From NCBI GenBank assembly GCA_964520985.1, contig CAZFPB010000003.1, positions 1 through 64,000 on the forward strand: a stretch of 64,000 nucleotides of DNA, read 5' to 3'. This stretch comes from CAYSGL01 sp964520985. GTDB taxonomy: Bacteria > Pseudomonadota > Alphaproteobacteria > Micavibrionales > Micavibrionaceae. The notes under the pieces are model-generated. The model saw only the letters and a list, made by a program, of their open reading frames with translations. It had not been told where the DNA came from and searched no databases. The first letter of the stretch is position 1; each line of letters starts with the position of its first letter. A program made the position numbers and the translations under genes. Below, piece by piece: positions 15,868-24,567 of this stretch.

Positions 15868-15986
15868 GGTCAAAATACTAGACCCGATAATTGTTTATAA
15901 CCACACACACTCATAAAGTATTAACATCCTTTTTTTGTTTCCCCTAACGCAAAATTGCAACCATGAATATCACGGGCGCAAATTGT

Positions 15987-16015
15987 TTGGTGATACGGGT
16001 AATCCCTGATAAAAT
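15987..16015 (+). promoter_or_regulatory. Promoter of fadD
   Basis: TTGGTG (15987-15992) and TAAAAT (16010-16015) are 17 bp apart, about 53 bp before the fadD start. No FadR-like operator is recognisable. Confidence 0.5.
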
Positions 16016-16068
16016 TATTCAAAGCAAATCAAGCAGTTATGCTGCGCTGCGCAAAACGGGAGCTCTCC

Positions 16069-17754
16069 ATGGACCATCAAGATATTCCCCTCTGGCAAAA
16101 ATCATATCCAGCCAACTTAATGTGGGATCAGGAAGTTCCTTGCTATCCGCTGTTCGATATGCTGGACGCAACGGCCAAGGCCCATGGTGATCGTCCCGCG
16201 TTTGATTTTCTGGGCGCGTCGATGACATGGGCTGAAGTACATGAAAAATCGCTCAAACTTGCCAAGGGATTGCAGGCGCTGGGCGTCGGCAAAGGCAAGC
16301 AGGTCGGGCTTTTCCTGCCAAACTGCCCGAATTTCCTGGTTGCTTATTACGCGATCGCCCGCACCGGCGCGACCATCGTGAATTACAACCCGCTCTATTC
16401 GAACAAAGAGCTGGTGCACCAGATCGAAGATTCCCACACAGACATCATGATCAGCGCGGATCTGACGATCCTTTATGATAAAATGAAGCAGATGCTGACC
16501 GATACGCGTCTGGAGCATCTCATCGTATGCCGTTTTACCGACATGCTGCCTCAGCCCAAGAAATTCCTCTTCAAACTGCTCAAGGGACGTGAGCTGGCCA
16601 AAATTCCCGATAGCAAGCGTATCAGCTGGCTCCATGATGTGTCGGACAATGACGGGAAACCAGCGCCTGTAACTATCGATCCCCGCAATGATGTGGCGAT
16701 GCTGCAATACACGGGCGGAACGACCGGCGTGCCCAAAGGCGCTATGCTGACGCACCAGAATATTGTGGCGAACACGGAACAGGTGAGAATGTGGCTGGGC
16801 GACGGCAAGCCGGGTCAGGAAAAAATGGTCGGTGTTCTGCCGTTCTTCCATGTCTTCGCCATGACGGCCGTGATGAATTTCTCGGTCAAGATGGGCTTTG
16901 AAATTGTCGCCCTCCCGCGATTTGAATTAAAACAGACCCTCAAGCTGATCCACCGCACCAAGCCGCATTTCTTCCCGGCCGTTCCGGCCATTTACAATGC
17001 GGTCAACAACTGCAAGACCGCGCATAAATATGATTTATCGTCTTTACGCTACTGTATTTCAGGTGGCGCGCCGTTGCCTGTCGAAGTCAAAAAATCGTTC
17101 GAGGCGAAAACCGGCTGCGTGGTGGTGGAAGGCTATGGCTTGACCGAAGCCTCGCCGGTGATCTGCTGCAACCCGCCGGGTGGTAAAAATAAGCCTGGCG
17201 CCATTGGTATGCCGCTACCCGGCACGAAGGTGGAGATCATCAACCCGGATGACAAGAAAACCCGCATGCCTTTGGGTGAGCGCGGCGAGCTATGCGCCAG
17301 TGGCCCGCAGATCATGAAAGGCTACTGGAACAATCCCGATGCGACGAACGAAGTCATGCGCGATGGAATGCTTCACACCGGCGACGTCGCGATCATGGAT
17401 GAAGATGGGTATTTCTACATCGTCGACCGGATCAAGGATTTGATCATCACCAACGGCTACAACGTCTATCCACGTAACGTCGAAGAGGCGATCTATCTGC
17501 ATCCAAGCGTCGAAGAATGCATCGTCGCCGGGATGCCGGATGCGCAACGCGGCGAAATCGTCAAGGCATGGGTGAAATGCAAAGAAGACCGCACGCTGTC
17601 GATCGAGGATCTGAAACTGTTCCTCAAAGACAAACTCTCCCCGATGGAAATGCCCAAGCAGATTGAATTCCGCGCCGAGCCGCTGCCCAAAACCATGATC
17701 GGCAAACTGTCCCGCAAAGACATCGTCGCGCAGGAACTCAATAAGAAAAATTAA
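16069..17754 (+). CDS. fadD: Long-chain fatty acid-CoA ligase
   Basis: This 561-residue AMP-forming enzyme activates fatty acids with ATP and CoA. The P-loop-like motif TGGTTGVPKGA starts at residue 215. The GYGLTEASP motif, the adenylate motif with TGDVAIMDEDGYFYIVDRIKD, and the C-terminal catalytic lysine region (GKLSRKD) are all present. I used the ATG at 16069 with GGGAG 8 bases upstream; an ATG at 16039 is possible but has no ribosome site. It converges with pheT with only 6 bp between them and no terminator. Confidence 0.95.
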   Translation: MDHQDIPLWQKSYPANLMWDQEVPCYPLFDMLDATAKAHGDRPAFDFLGASMTWAEVHEKSLKLAKGLQALGVGKGKQVGLFLPNCPNFLVAYYAIARTGATIVNYNPLYSNKELVHQIEDSHTDIMISADLTILYDKMKQMLTDTRLEHLIVCRFTDMLPQPKKFLFKLLKGRELAKIPDSKRISWLHDVSDNDGKPAPVTIDPRNDVAMLQYTGGTTGVPKGAMLTHQNIVANTEQVRMWLGDGKPGQEKMVGVLPFFHVFAMTAVMNFSVKMGFEIVALPRFELKQTLKLIHRTKPHFFPAVPAIYNAVNNCKTAHKYDLSSLRYCISGGAPLPVEVKKSFEAKTGCVVVEGYGLTEASPVICCNPPGGKNKPGAIGMPLPGTKVEIINPDDKKTRMPLGERGELCASGPQIMKGYWNNPDATNEVMRDGMLHTGDVAIMDEDGYFYIVDRIKDLIITNGYNVYPRNVEEAIYLHPSVEECIVAGMPDAQRGEIVKAWVKCKEDRTLSIEDLKLFLKDKLSPMEMPKQIEFRAEPLPKTMIGKLSRKDIVAQELNKKN

Positions 17755-17760
17755 TTCCTG

Positions 17761-20145
17761 CTATGAACGCAACGTCGCACCGCATTTTGCGGTGACGGCT
17801 TCTTCGACTTTTTTGGCGATGGCGGCAATTTCGACATCGGTCAGTGTTTTGTCTTTCGGTTGAATGACAACGCTGATGGCAACGGACTTCTTACCCGATT
17901 CTACCCCTTTGCCCTGATAGACATCGAAGATGTCGATACGCTCGATCATCTTGTCGGCGCTGCGCGCGGCGCGCAGGATATTTTCCGCATCCATGGTTTC
18001 ATCGACGACGAAGGCGAAGTCGCGCGAGACAGGTTGCAGCGGCGAGAGGATCAGCAGCGGCTTGGCCGGGCCGGTTTTCTTTTTGGCGGCAGGGATCGCC
18101 TCCAGAAAGACTTCGAAACCGCTGGCGGCTGTTTTGATATCGCAGGCTTCCAAGGTTGCCGGATGAATTTCACCGAAATAGGCCAGCACTGTGGCACCAA
18201 GGCGTAAGCTGCCAGAGCGGCCCGGGTGATAGTACGTCGGTGCATCGCGCGAGACTTGCAGATTTGTCACCGGCGCGCCTGCGGCTTCCAGCGCGGCGAG
18301 CGCATCGGCCTTGGCATCGAGTGCATCGGTCTGGCGGTGCGCCTGCGCGCCCGACCAGTGACGTCCGCCGAGTGCGCCGTAGCGTACACCGGTTGCCGTC
18401 ATATCCTGTCCATTCGGTTTTACCGATTTAAAAACAGGGCCGACTTCAAAAAGAGCGGTATCGCCCAATCCTTTATCGGCATTGCGCTGCGCCGCCTGCA
18501 GCAAATTCGGCAGGATGCTCGGGCGCATCTGATCCATCTCGGATGAGATTGGGTTTGTCAGTGTCAATGCAGGGTTATCGTTACTGCCGAAATTCACGGC
18601 GAGTTCTTTTTTCATGAAGGACCACGTCACGCATTCGGACAGCCCGCGCATGGCAAGCGCCGCGCGGGCAGAGCGCATACGTGTACCGTTCAATGTCTCG
18701 CCGGAATTGGCAACAGCGCGGTTCGAGCGCACGGATTGCGCTTCGATTTTATCGTAGCCGTTGATACGGATGATTTCTTCCACGAGATCGGCTTTGCCAT
18801 GGACATCACCGCGCCATCCTGGCGTCGTTACCTTATTGTTATTCAGCGTAAAGCCCAGCACTTCAAGGATGAGGCGTTGCTCCATTTCCGGCAGATCGAT
18901 GCCGCCGAGTTTTTGTGTGTAGGCAGGATCGAACTCAATCTCGCGTGTATTGTTCGGCGCTTGACCGGCAATCACAACCTCCGAGGCCTCACCGCCGCAC
19001 AATTCGAGGATCAGGTTCGTGGCAACATCCATGCCCTCAACTGTGAAGCTTGGATCAATGCCGCGCTCGAAACGGTAGCGGGCATCGGAGATAACATCGA
19101 GCGTGCGGCCTGTTTTCGCCGTGACGTATGGATCGAAATACGCGCTCTCAACAAAAACGTTGACGGTGTCGGCTTCGCTACCGGTCGAGGTGCCGCCGAC
19201 GATACCGCCGAGGGCGAGGACGCCGCTGTCATCACACACAGCGACCATGCCGTCTTTCAGGACATAGGATTTATCGTTGAGCGCCTCAAGCGTCTCGCCA
19301 TCCTTGGCGGCGCGGACATAAATGTTGCCGTTGATCTTGTCGGCATCGAAGACATGCAGCGGGCGGCACAGATCATGCGTGACAAGGTTGGTGATATCGA
19401 CGAGGGCCGAGATCGGGCGCAGGCCGATCGCTTTCAGGCGCTTTTGCAGCCAGTCAGGCGAGGGGCCGTTTTTCACGCCGCGGATCAGGCGGCCCACAAA
19501 ATGCGGACAGGCTTCTGTTTTCAGATCAACATCAATGGAAGATTTGAAGGAGCCTTTAATTGTTTTGTAGGGCAGGGGCTTCAACGTGCCGAGGCCAGCG
19601 GCGGCGAGATCGCGCGCAATACCGCGCACGCCTGTGCAGTCCGCGCGGTCGGGTGTGATGGCGACGTCGATAACCGGATCGTCGAGGTGATAGATATCGT
19701 TGAACGGCGTGCCGATTTTTGTATCGGCGGGCAGATCAATGATACCGTTATGCTCATCGGACAAACCCATCTCGCGTTCCGACACCATCATGCCGTTGGA
19801 TTCCTGTCCACGGATCGCGCTTTTTTTCAGCGTGATGCCGGTGCCGGGAATGAAACTGCCATCGGGCGCGAAAATGCCTTTCATGCCAGCGCGGGCGTTT
19901 GGTGCGCCGCAGACAACCTGCACCGGCTTTCCATCGCCGCTATCGACCATGAGAACACGCAGCTTATCCGCATCTGGGTGTTTTTCGGCGGAGACGACAT
20001 GAGCAACTTTGAACGGCGCATAAAGCTTGCCGGGGTCTTCGACGCTTTCCACTTCAAGGCCGCACGCCGTCAGCTGCAGGACAATGTCGTTCAGCGACGC
20101 GGTGGTGTCGAGATGGTCTTTGAGCCAGGAGAGCGTAAATTTCAT
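17761..20145 (-). CDS. pheT: Phenylalanine-tRNA ligase, beta subunit
   Basis: This 794-residue subunit of the alpha2-beta2 PheRS starts MKFTLSWLKDHLDT. It has the N-terminal tRNA-binding domain (about 40-150), the B3/B4 editing domain, the B5 domain, a catalytic-like core and the C-terminal ferredoxin-like anticodon-binding domain. GAGGA lies 5 bases before the ATG at 20145. The frame stays open for another 90 codons upstream, but these are not homologous in look and overlap secE. pheS, normally directly upstream, is absent; the secE-nusG unit lies there in the opposite direction. Confidence 0.96.
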   Translation of the reverse strand: MKFTLSWLKDHLDTTASLNDIVLQLTACGLEVESVEDPGKLYAPFKVAHVVSAEKHPDADKLRVLMVDSGDGKPVQVVCGAPNARAGMKGIFAPDGSFIPGTGITLKKSAIRGQESNGMMVSEREMGLSDEHNGIIDLPADTKIGTPFNDIYHLDDPVIDVAITPDRADCTGVRGIARDLAAAGLGTLKPLPYKTIKGSFKSSIDVDLKTEACPHFVGRLIRGVKNGPSPDWLQKRLKAIGLRPISALVDITNLVTHDLCRPLHVFDADKINGNIYVRAAKDGETLEALNDKSYVLKDGMVAVCDDSGVLALGGIVGGTSTGSEADTVNVFVESAYFDPYVTAKTGRTLDVISDARYRFERGIDPSFTVEGMDVATNLILELCGGEASEVVIAGQAPNNTREIEFDPAYTQKLGGIDLPEMEQRLILEVLGFTLNNNKVTTPGWRGDVHGKADLVEEIIRINGYDKIEAQSVRSNRAVANSGETLNGTRMRSARAALAMRGLSECVTWSFMKKELAVNFGSNDNPALTLTNPISSEMDQMRPSILPNLLQAAQRNADKGLGDTALFEVGPVFKSVKPNGQDMTATGVRYGALGGRHWSGAQAHRQTDALDAKADALAALEAAGAPVTNLQVSRDAPTYYHPGRSGSLRLGATVLAYFGEIHPATLEACDIKTAASGFEVFLEAIPAAKKKTGPAKPLLILSPLQPVSRDFAFVVDETMDAENILRAARSADKMIERIDIFDVYQGKGVESGKKSVAISVVIQPKDKTLTDVEIAAIAKKVEEAVTAKCGATLRS

Positions 20146-20310
20146 AGGATCCTCGGTAAAATTGCCCCTCAGATGTAAAAGGAATGAATTGCCTTGAAAA
20201 GCCTTTTTATCGGCGCGTTTCAGGGCGATGGAGCGTTTCCTAAAATTCCGCTTGCCGATTTTTGAGGCTTCGGTTAGAAATCTAGGTATTCCCCATATGG
20301 TTAGCGTATC

Positions 20311-20329
20311 AAAAAAGCCCCGCGGCTTT
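20311..20329 (-). terminator. Possible minus-strand terminator upstream of pheT
   Basis: Read on the minus strand, AAAGCC-4 nt-GGCTTT is followed by three more T. It lies about 170 bp before the pheT start, where it could be an attenuator in a pheT leader, or it could stop antisense transcription from secE. The stem has only 6 bp. Confidence 0.35.
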
Positions 20330-20379
20330 ACGAACCTATGACCGGAAGAGAAAATTTTATTATTAAGGATCAAGGACTT

Positions 20380-20577
20380 ATGTCGAAATCTGGCCCTATC
20401 GAGTTTTTCCGGCAAGTACGCACGGAAATGAAAAAAGTTACCTGGCCGACCCGCCAGGAAACAACCGTGAGCACGATTGCCGTGTTCATCATGGTGGCGA
20501 TCGCCTCCACGTTTTTGTTTTTCGCGGATCAGATTCTCGCCTGGGCGGTGTCGCTGATCCTCAGTATCCCGTTATAA
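20380..20577 (+). CDS. secE: Preprotein translocase subunit SecE
   Basis: A 65-residue single-span membrane protein that stabilises SecY in the Sec translocon. The amphipathic helix FFRQVRTEMKKVTWPTRQET and one C-terminal membrane helix are typical of the short alphaproteobacterial form (the E. coli protein has two extra helices). The start at 20380 has AAGGA 4 bases upstream; an in-frame ATG at 20338 is less likely. nusG follows after 24 bp. Confidence 0.96.
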   Translation: MSKSGPIEFFRQVRTEMKKVTWPTRQETTVSTIAVFIMVAIASTFLFFADQILAWAVSLILSIPL

Positions 20578-20601
20578 GCATTCATTAGAAGGAAAAAAAT
20601 T

Positions 20602-21132
20602 ATGGCTCACCGCTGGTATGTTCTGCATGTTTACTCGGGCTTTGAAAACAAGGTCTCGGAAGCGATTAAAGATAAAGCCGCCAAGAAAGGTCTCTCCGAG
20701 CGCGTCGCCGACATCATGGTGCCGACCGAAGAGATCATCGAAGTAAAACGCGGTCAAAAAGTGAATGCCGAGCGCAAATTCTTCCCGGGCTATGTTCTGG
20801 CGAAACTCGATATGTCGGACGATGTCTGGCACATGATTAAAGATACGCCGAAAGTCACGGGCTTCCTCGGGGCGGGCAACCGCCCATCGCCGATCAGCGA
20901 AAAAGAAGCCAATGCGCTGATGAAGCAGATCCAGGAAGGCATCGAAAGCCCGCGTCCAAGCGTCATCTTCGACATTGGCGAAGAAGTCAAAGTGGCCGAA
21001 GGTCCGTTTGCGTCCTTCACCGGTGTTGTCGAGGAAATCGACGAAGACAAAGCCCGCCTCAAAGTATCTGTTTCGATCTTCGGTCGTGCGACACCGGTTG
21101 AGCTGGAATACAGCCAGGTTGAAAAAATCTAA
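20602..21132 (+). CDS. nusG: Transcription elongation/termination factor NusG
   Basis: This 176-residue factor suppresses RNA polymerase pausing and links it to Rho or the ribosome. The NGN domain (RWYVLHVYSGFENKV at the start, FFPGYVLA) and C-terminal KOW domain (GEEVKVAEGPFASFTGVVEE) are intact. Its stop codon shares a base with the start of the next gene (TAATG), which suggests coupled translation with an unknown protein, an unusual neighbour for nusG. Confidence 0.97.
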   Translation: MAHRWYVLHVYSGFENKVSEAIKDKAAKKGLSERVADIMVPTEEIIEVKRGQKVNAERKFFPGYVLAKLDMSDDVWHMIKDTPKVTGFLGAGNRPSPISEKEANALMKQIQEGIESPRPSVIFDIGEEVKVAEGPFASFTGVVEEIDEDKARLKVSVSIFGRATPVELEYSQVEKI

Positions 21133-21647
21133 TGACGATCTGGCCGTTGAAAAAATTCTTCGGCCAGACCGCTTCCCGCGAGACTCCTGCGGGGCGGATT
21201 TATCTGCGCAGTCGTCAGGAGGCTTTGCTCTCTCTTCTTAACAATGAACGCGATCATCATCATATTCAGGTTTTTCTGAATGATCTTGAACCGCGCGATT
21301 TTTCTCAACGTCCCGTTATCGAAGCTCTGAATATTTTCTTAGCCTGTCCAGGTAACCGGCTTGATGTTTATGTCCCGACAGGCACCTCAGATCGTTATTA
21401 CCGCCAGCACCATGCTTTTATGAAGTGTCTTGATAAGACCACTAAGGCGCAGCTGCACGAAATTAACGTGACGTCCTCTGTCGAATTTATGCTGGGTTCT
21501 CATGGGCAGGCTTACACGAAGATGGAAAATGGTGTGGGCATTTTGACGATGGAGGGTGACACCATCCAAGCCAAATTGGCTGTTTCCTTCGCTTCATTCG
21601 ACCGTCAAGCGCGCGTTGCTCTGTCATCATCTCTGCAGTATTCATAA
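21132..21647 (+). CDS. Unknown protein coupled to nusG
   Basis: This 171-residue soluble protein is one of two unknown genes placed between nusG and rplK, which are normally adjacent. It overlaps the nusG stop by one base. The sequence has a basic N-terminus, a DHHHIQVFL segment, and a C-terminal half rich in beta-strand-like stretches. No motif is recognisable. Codon use is more varied and A/T-rich than in nusG and rplK, suggesting a weakly expressed or recently gained gene. Function unknown. Confidence 0.7.
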   Translation: MTIWPLKKFFGQTASRETPAGRIYLRSRQEALLSLLNNERDHHHIQVFLNDLEPRDFSQRPVIEALNIFLACPGNRLDVYVPTGTSDRYYRQHHAFMKCLDKTTKAQLHEINVTSSVEFMLGSHGQAYTKMENGVGILTMEGDTIQAKLAVSFASFDRQARVALSSSLQYS

Positions 21648-21710
21648 TATATTTGACGGGGTCTGCTTCTTACGGCACGTTGGCTCTCTGGTTTGTTACG
21701 GGAGAGTTTG

Positions 21711-22109
21711 ATGGGTACACGAAAGCTGTTTGATCTGCGCCGCCACTGGCATGCGTCCTGTGAAGGGTGTGGAGTGGAGCCGGGCTATGCGTTTTTGCAG
21801 TATTACGGTCACAATGCGCAGTTTGTGCATATTGGCGTAGATAGTCGCCGAGAGCAGGGGAAAATCGTTCTGGAGCCTCAGATACATACTGTCTTCCGTG
21901 TCTTTGGCGGATCCGGGGCCTCCAGCATCCTCCCTTGTACGCTGAATGATCTGCACTGGATCGCCCGGGCGCTGAAAACCAATCATTTTAATCAGGAAGT
22001 TCATCAGAACATGACGCGCCAGATAGACAAGGCGCTAACTGATTATGAAACCCATAAGCCCCTGATCGATAGCCGCGTTCCGGCGGCGCGCCATATGCGG
22101 CTGGCATAA
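21711..22109 (+). CDS. Unknown protein, second gene between nusG and rplK
   Basis: This 132-residue protein begins MGTRKLFDLRRHWHASCEGCGVEPGY. The pair C-x2-C at the start is suggestive of metal binding, but only two cysteines are present. I chose the ATG at 21711 (GGGAG 9 bases upstream); six more codons from a TTG are possible. A C-terminal helical part with several Asn and His follows. I recognise no family. Codon use resembles that of the gene before it, so the two may have arrived together. Confidence 0.68.
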   Translation: MGTRKLFDLRRHWHASCEGCGVEPGYAFLQYYGHNAQFVHIGVDSRREQGKIVLEPQIHTVFRVFGGSGASSILPCTLNDLHWIARALKTNHFNQEVHQNMTRQIDKALTDYETHKPLIDSRVPAARHMRLA

Positions 22110-22114
22110 TTCCC

Positions 22115-22144
22115 TTGCATCGGCTGGCCTAAATCCCCTATAAC
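22115..22144 (+). promoter_or_regulatory. Promoter of rplK-rplA
   Basis: TTGCAT (22115-22120) and TATAAC (22139-22144) are separated by 18 bp. The start would give a leader of about 100 nt before rplK, with the self-complementary GGCC...GGCC segment near 22173-22189 that may take part in L1 feedback; that role is inference. Confidence 0.6.
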
Positions 22145-22249
22145 CGCCCTCATTAAGGATTGTAGGAGGTGTTCGGCCCCATCTAAGGCCATGGACCGAG
22201 CCGCACTACAGCCCTTCGTTTAAACGCCAATAGTTTACGGAGGTTTACA

Positions 22250-22681
22250 ATGGCAAAGAAAATCACGGGTTATATTAACCTGATTATCCCGGCGCGTAAG
22301 GCTAACCCCTCGCCGCCAATCGGTCCTGCGCTGGGTCAGCACGGGGTTAACATCATGGAATTCTGTAAGGCCTTCAACGCCCATACAGAAAAATCCGAAG
22401 AAGGCATGCCGACACCTGTCGTCATTACCGTATACGCAGACCGTACCTTCAGCTTCATTACGAAGAAGGCGCCGAACACGTACTACATCAAAAAAGCAAC
22501 GAAACTGAAATCGGGTGCGAAACTGCCTGGTACGGAAACGGTTGCCACGATCCGCAAATCGCAGATCAAAGCAATCGCTGAAGACAAGATGGTTGATATG
22601 AACGCAAAAGACCTCGCCGGTGCGATCCGCATCATCGAAGGTTCCGCACGCTCGATGGGCGTAGAAGTTGTAGAGGGTTAG
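22250..22681 (+). CDS. rplK: Ribosomal protein L11
   Basis: A 143-residue protein of the GTPase-associated centre, needed for RelA-type stringent response and factor binding. The start (GYINLIIPARKANPSPPIGPALGQHGVN) and the C-terminal RNA-binding domain are canonical. GGAGG lies 7 bases before the ATG. rplA follows after 4 bp. Confidence 0.98.
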   Translation: MAKKITGYINLIIPARKANPSPPIGPALGQHGVNIMEFCKAFNAHTEKSEEGMPTPVVITVYADRTFSFITKKAPNTYYIKKATKLKSGAKLPGTETVATIRKSQIKAIAEDKMVDMNAKDLAGAIRIIEGSARSMGVEVVEG

Positions 22682-22685
22682 TACC

Positions 22686-23378
22686 ATGGCACAAGCAAAG
22701 AAAATCAAAGCAGCCAACGCTTCTTTCGACAAAACGAAAATCTACTCGATCGATGAAGCCGTCAAAATCCTCAAAACCTGTGCCGCCGTGCGCAAGTTCG
22801 ATGAGACGGTCGATATCGCCCTCAATCTCGGCGTCGATCCAAAACACGCAGACCAACAGGTTCGCGGCATGATTTCCCTACCACACGGTACGGGTAAATC
22901 GGTTCGCGTGGCTGTTATTGCCAAAGACGCAAAAGCGGACGAAGCGAAAAAAGCCGGTGCCGACATCGTTGGCGCAGAAGACCTCATCAACGACATCAAG
23001 AACGGCAAGATCGATTTTGATCGCTGTATCGCGACGCCGGACATGATGGGTCTGGTTGGTCAGGTCGCGAAAATCCTCGGTCCAAAAGGCATGATGCCGA
23101 ACCCGAAACTGGGTACGGTTACGCCGGATGTTGCCAAGGCCGTTTCCGAAGCCAAAGCGGGTTCGATCGAATTCCGCGCTGAAAAAACCGGTATCATCCA
23201 CGCCGGTGTTGGCAAAGCTTCGTTCGACGCCAAGAAACTGGCCGAGAACATTGCCGCTTTCGTTGATGCCATCCAGCGCGCCAAGCCGGCCGGCGCCAAA
23301 GGCACCTACATGAAGAAAGTCACGCTTTCTTCGACGATGGGCCCAGGCGTTCGTATCGACATCTCGAAAGCCGCTTAA
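22686..23378 (+). CDS. rplA: Ribosomal protein L1
   Basis: A 230-residue protein of the L1 stalk that helps release deacylated tRNA; in E. coli it also represses its own operon by binding the mRNA leader. The segments FDETVDIALNLGVDPKHADQ and the C-terminal KKVTLSSTMGPG are canonical. It is followed by a strong terminator, so L11-L1 form a unit separate from L10-L7/L12. Confidence 0.98.
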   Translation: MAQAKKIKAANASFDKTKIYSIDEAVKILKTCAAVRKFDETVDIALNLGVDPKHADQQVRGMISLPHGTGKSVRVAVIAKDAKADEAKKAGADIVGAEDLINDIKNGKIDFDRCIATPDMMGLVGQVAKILGPKGMMPNPKLGTVTPDVAKAVSEAKAGSIEFRAEKTGIIHAGVGKASFDAKKLAENIAAFVDAIQRAKPAGAKGTYMKKVTLSSTMGPGVRIDISKAA

Positions 23379-23396
23379 TCGCTCTATCACTGATTT

Positions 23397-23429
23397 AAAA
23401 CCCCCCGGCCTAGCCCGGGGGTTTTTTTT
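23397..23429 (+). terminator. Intrinsic terminator after rplA
   Basis: An A-C-G-rich stem (23397-23408) pairs with CCGGGGGTTTT and runs into eight T, 18 bases after the rplA stop. Confidence 0.93.
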
Positions 23430-23485
23430 ATTGGGGGTTTATTAACCATAGCAGGCTTACACTGGCGCTTGGGGGAGATCTTAAG

Positions 23486-24361
23486 GTGATCGCCAGCTGG
23501 ATGTTTTTTGCCCTGGTGGGCAGCCTGTTTCAGGCCGCGTTCGTAGAAACCAACCGGGTTTTCCGCGCGGATGCGCGCCTGCTGAATTTCTGGCACGTTG
23601 TACTGGTCCTCGTCCTTTTCATTCCGCTTATTCCCTATATGGCCTGGCCGGACGATCGCATCTTTTATGCGCTGGCGATTGTAGTGGCGTTCGGCATGGG
23701 AATTTCCATGCAGATATTGTTCACTCTCGCCCGCCATCACAATGGCCGCGTGTCCAGCATGTATATGCCGCTTGAAGTGGTTGTGACCTATGGCCTGTGG
23801 TTTGCGTTTTATCCGCCAGCTATCGAAGTTTATCAGGCCGACCCGTACATTCAGACCGGCATCTTTCTGGCGTTCTGTCTCTTCTCGATGGCGCTGCTGC
23901 TGATCCGGCGTAACGATATCGGCTGGAACGCGTTTGTTGCCGTTATTCCGGTGGCGGTATTTTTTGGGTTGCGGGCGGTTTTATCCAAGATTGCCATGCT
24001 GGTAGGGGCGGAGACCGACATTGTCGGTCATACACTAACTTTCACCTTTGTGATTTATCTGGCGATCTTACCGCTCGCGGCGTTCCTATTGAAAGCCAAT
24101 GGTGGCTTTGCCAAGAGGGCGGCGCTGCCGCCACTTAAAGCCGGGTTCCTGTGTGCCATCTTCTCTCTGCTTTCCTTCTTATGCTATATGATGGGCGTCA
24201 ACCTTGCCGCCAACCCGGCCTATGTCGTTATGATGTTCATGATGGTGCCGGTCTGGCTTTTATTGCTGCACATCCTGACGGGCGTCAAAGACGAGGCCAG
24301 TCCGTGGGCCGGGATGGTGATGATCGCCGGGGCTGCCGTGCTGATCTGGTTCGTCGCTTAA
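23486..24361 (+). CDS. EamA/DMT-like multi-spanning membrane transporter
   Basis: This 291-residue, very hydrophobic protein has about nine or ten predicted membrane helices in two halves, the layout of drug/metabolite (EamA) transporters. The substrate is unknown. It starts with GTG at 23486 behind GGGGAG. It is inserted between rplA and rplJ, which are adjacent in most bacteria. The rplA terminator before it and the rplJ promoter after it isolate it from the ribosomal genes. Confidence 0.8.
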   Translation: MIASWMFFALVGSLFQAAFVETNRVFRADARLLNFWHVVLVLVLFIPLIPYMAWPDDRIFYALAIVVAFGMGISMQILFTLARHHNGRVSSMYMPLEVVVTYGLWFAFYPPAIEVYQADPYIQTGIFLAFCLFSMALLLIRRNDIGWNAFVAVIPVAVFFGLRAVLSKIAMLVGAETDIVGHTLTFTFVIYLAILPLAAFLLKANGGFAKRAALPPLKAGFLCAIFSLLSFLCYMMGVNLAANPAYVVMMFMMVPVWLLLLHILTGVKDEASPWAGMVMIAGAAVLIWFVA

Positions 24362-24369
24362 ATTAAAGG

Positions 24370-24398
24370 TTGACGCCGACGCCCTCATTTCCTATAAA
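24370..24398 (+). promoter_or_regulatory. Promoter of rplJ-rplL
   Basis: TTGACG (24370-24375) and TATAAA (24393-24398) are separated by exactly 17 bp. It is among the best promoter matches in the window and lies just after the transporter gene. Confidence 0.75.
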
Positions 24399-24404
24399 GC
24401 GCCA

Positions 24405-24567
24405 TCTTCCGTCCGAGACCGACTGGCATTCTATTAAGCCCAGCGTAGATGGGGGCAAAGGGAATGCGCTGTTTTCAGCCTGTTTTTAATGCCTCGCATT
24501 GTTGGAGTAAGTGACGGGATGGCAAAAGCCATCCTTTTTTATTGGAATTTTTAAAGGAGCACGTCTC
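24405..24567 (+). promoter_or_regulatory. Long 5' leader of rplJ, likely L10 autoregulatory leader
   Basis: About 160 nt of untranslated RNA lie between the promoter and rplJ, with several G-rich self-complementary stretches and a perfect inverted segment GATGGC/GCCATC around 24530. L10(L12)4 binds such leaders and blocks rplJ translation in many bacteria. The position and length fit; I cannot verify the binding fold by eye. Confidence 0.55.

Noticed and set aside
20146..20415. N-terminal extension of pheT by 90 codons
   Set aside because: The family begins at MKFTLSWLKDHL, which has a good ribosome site; the extension overlaps secE and the hairpin at 20311.
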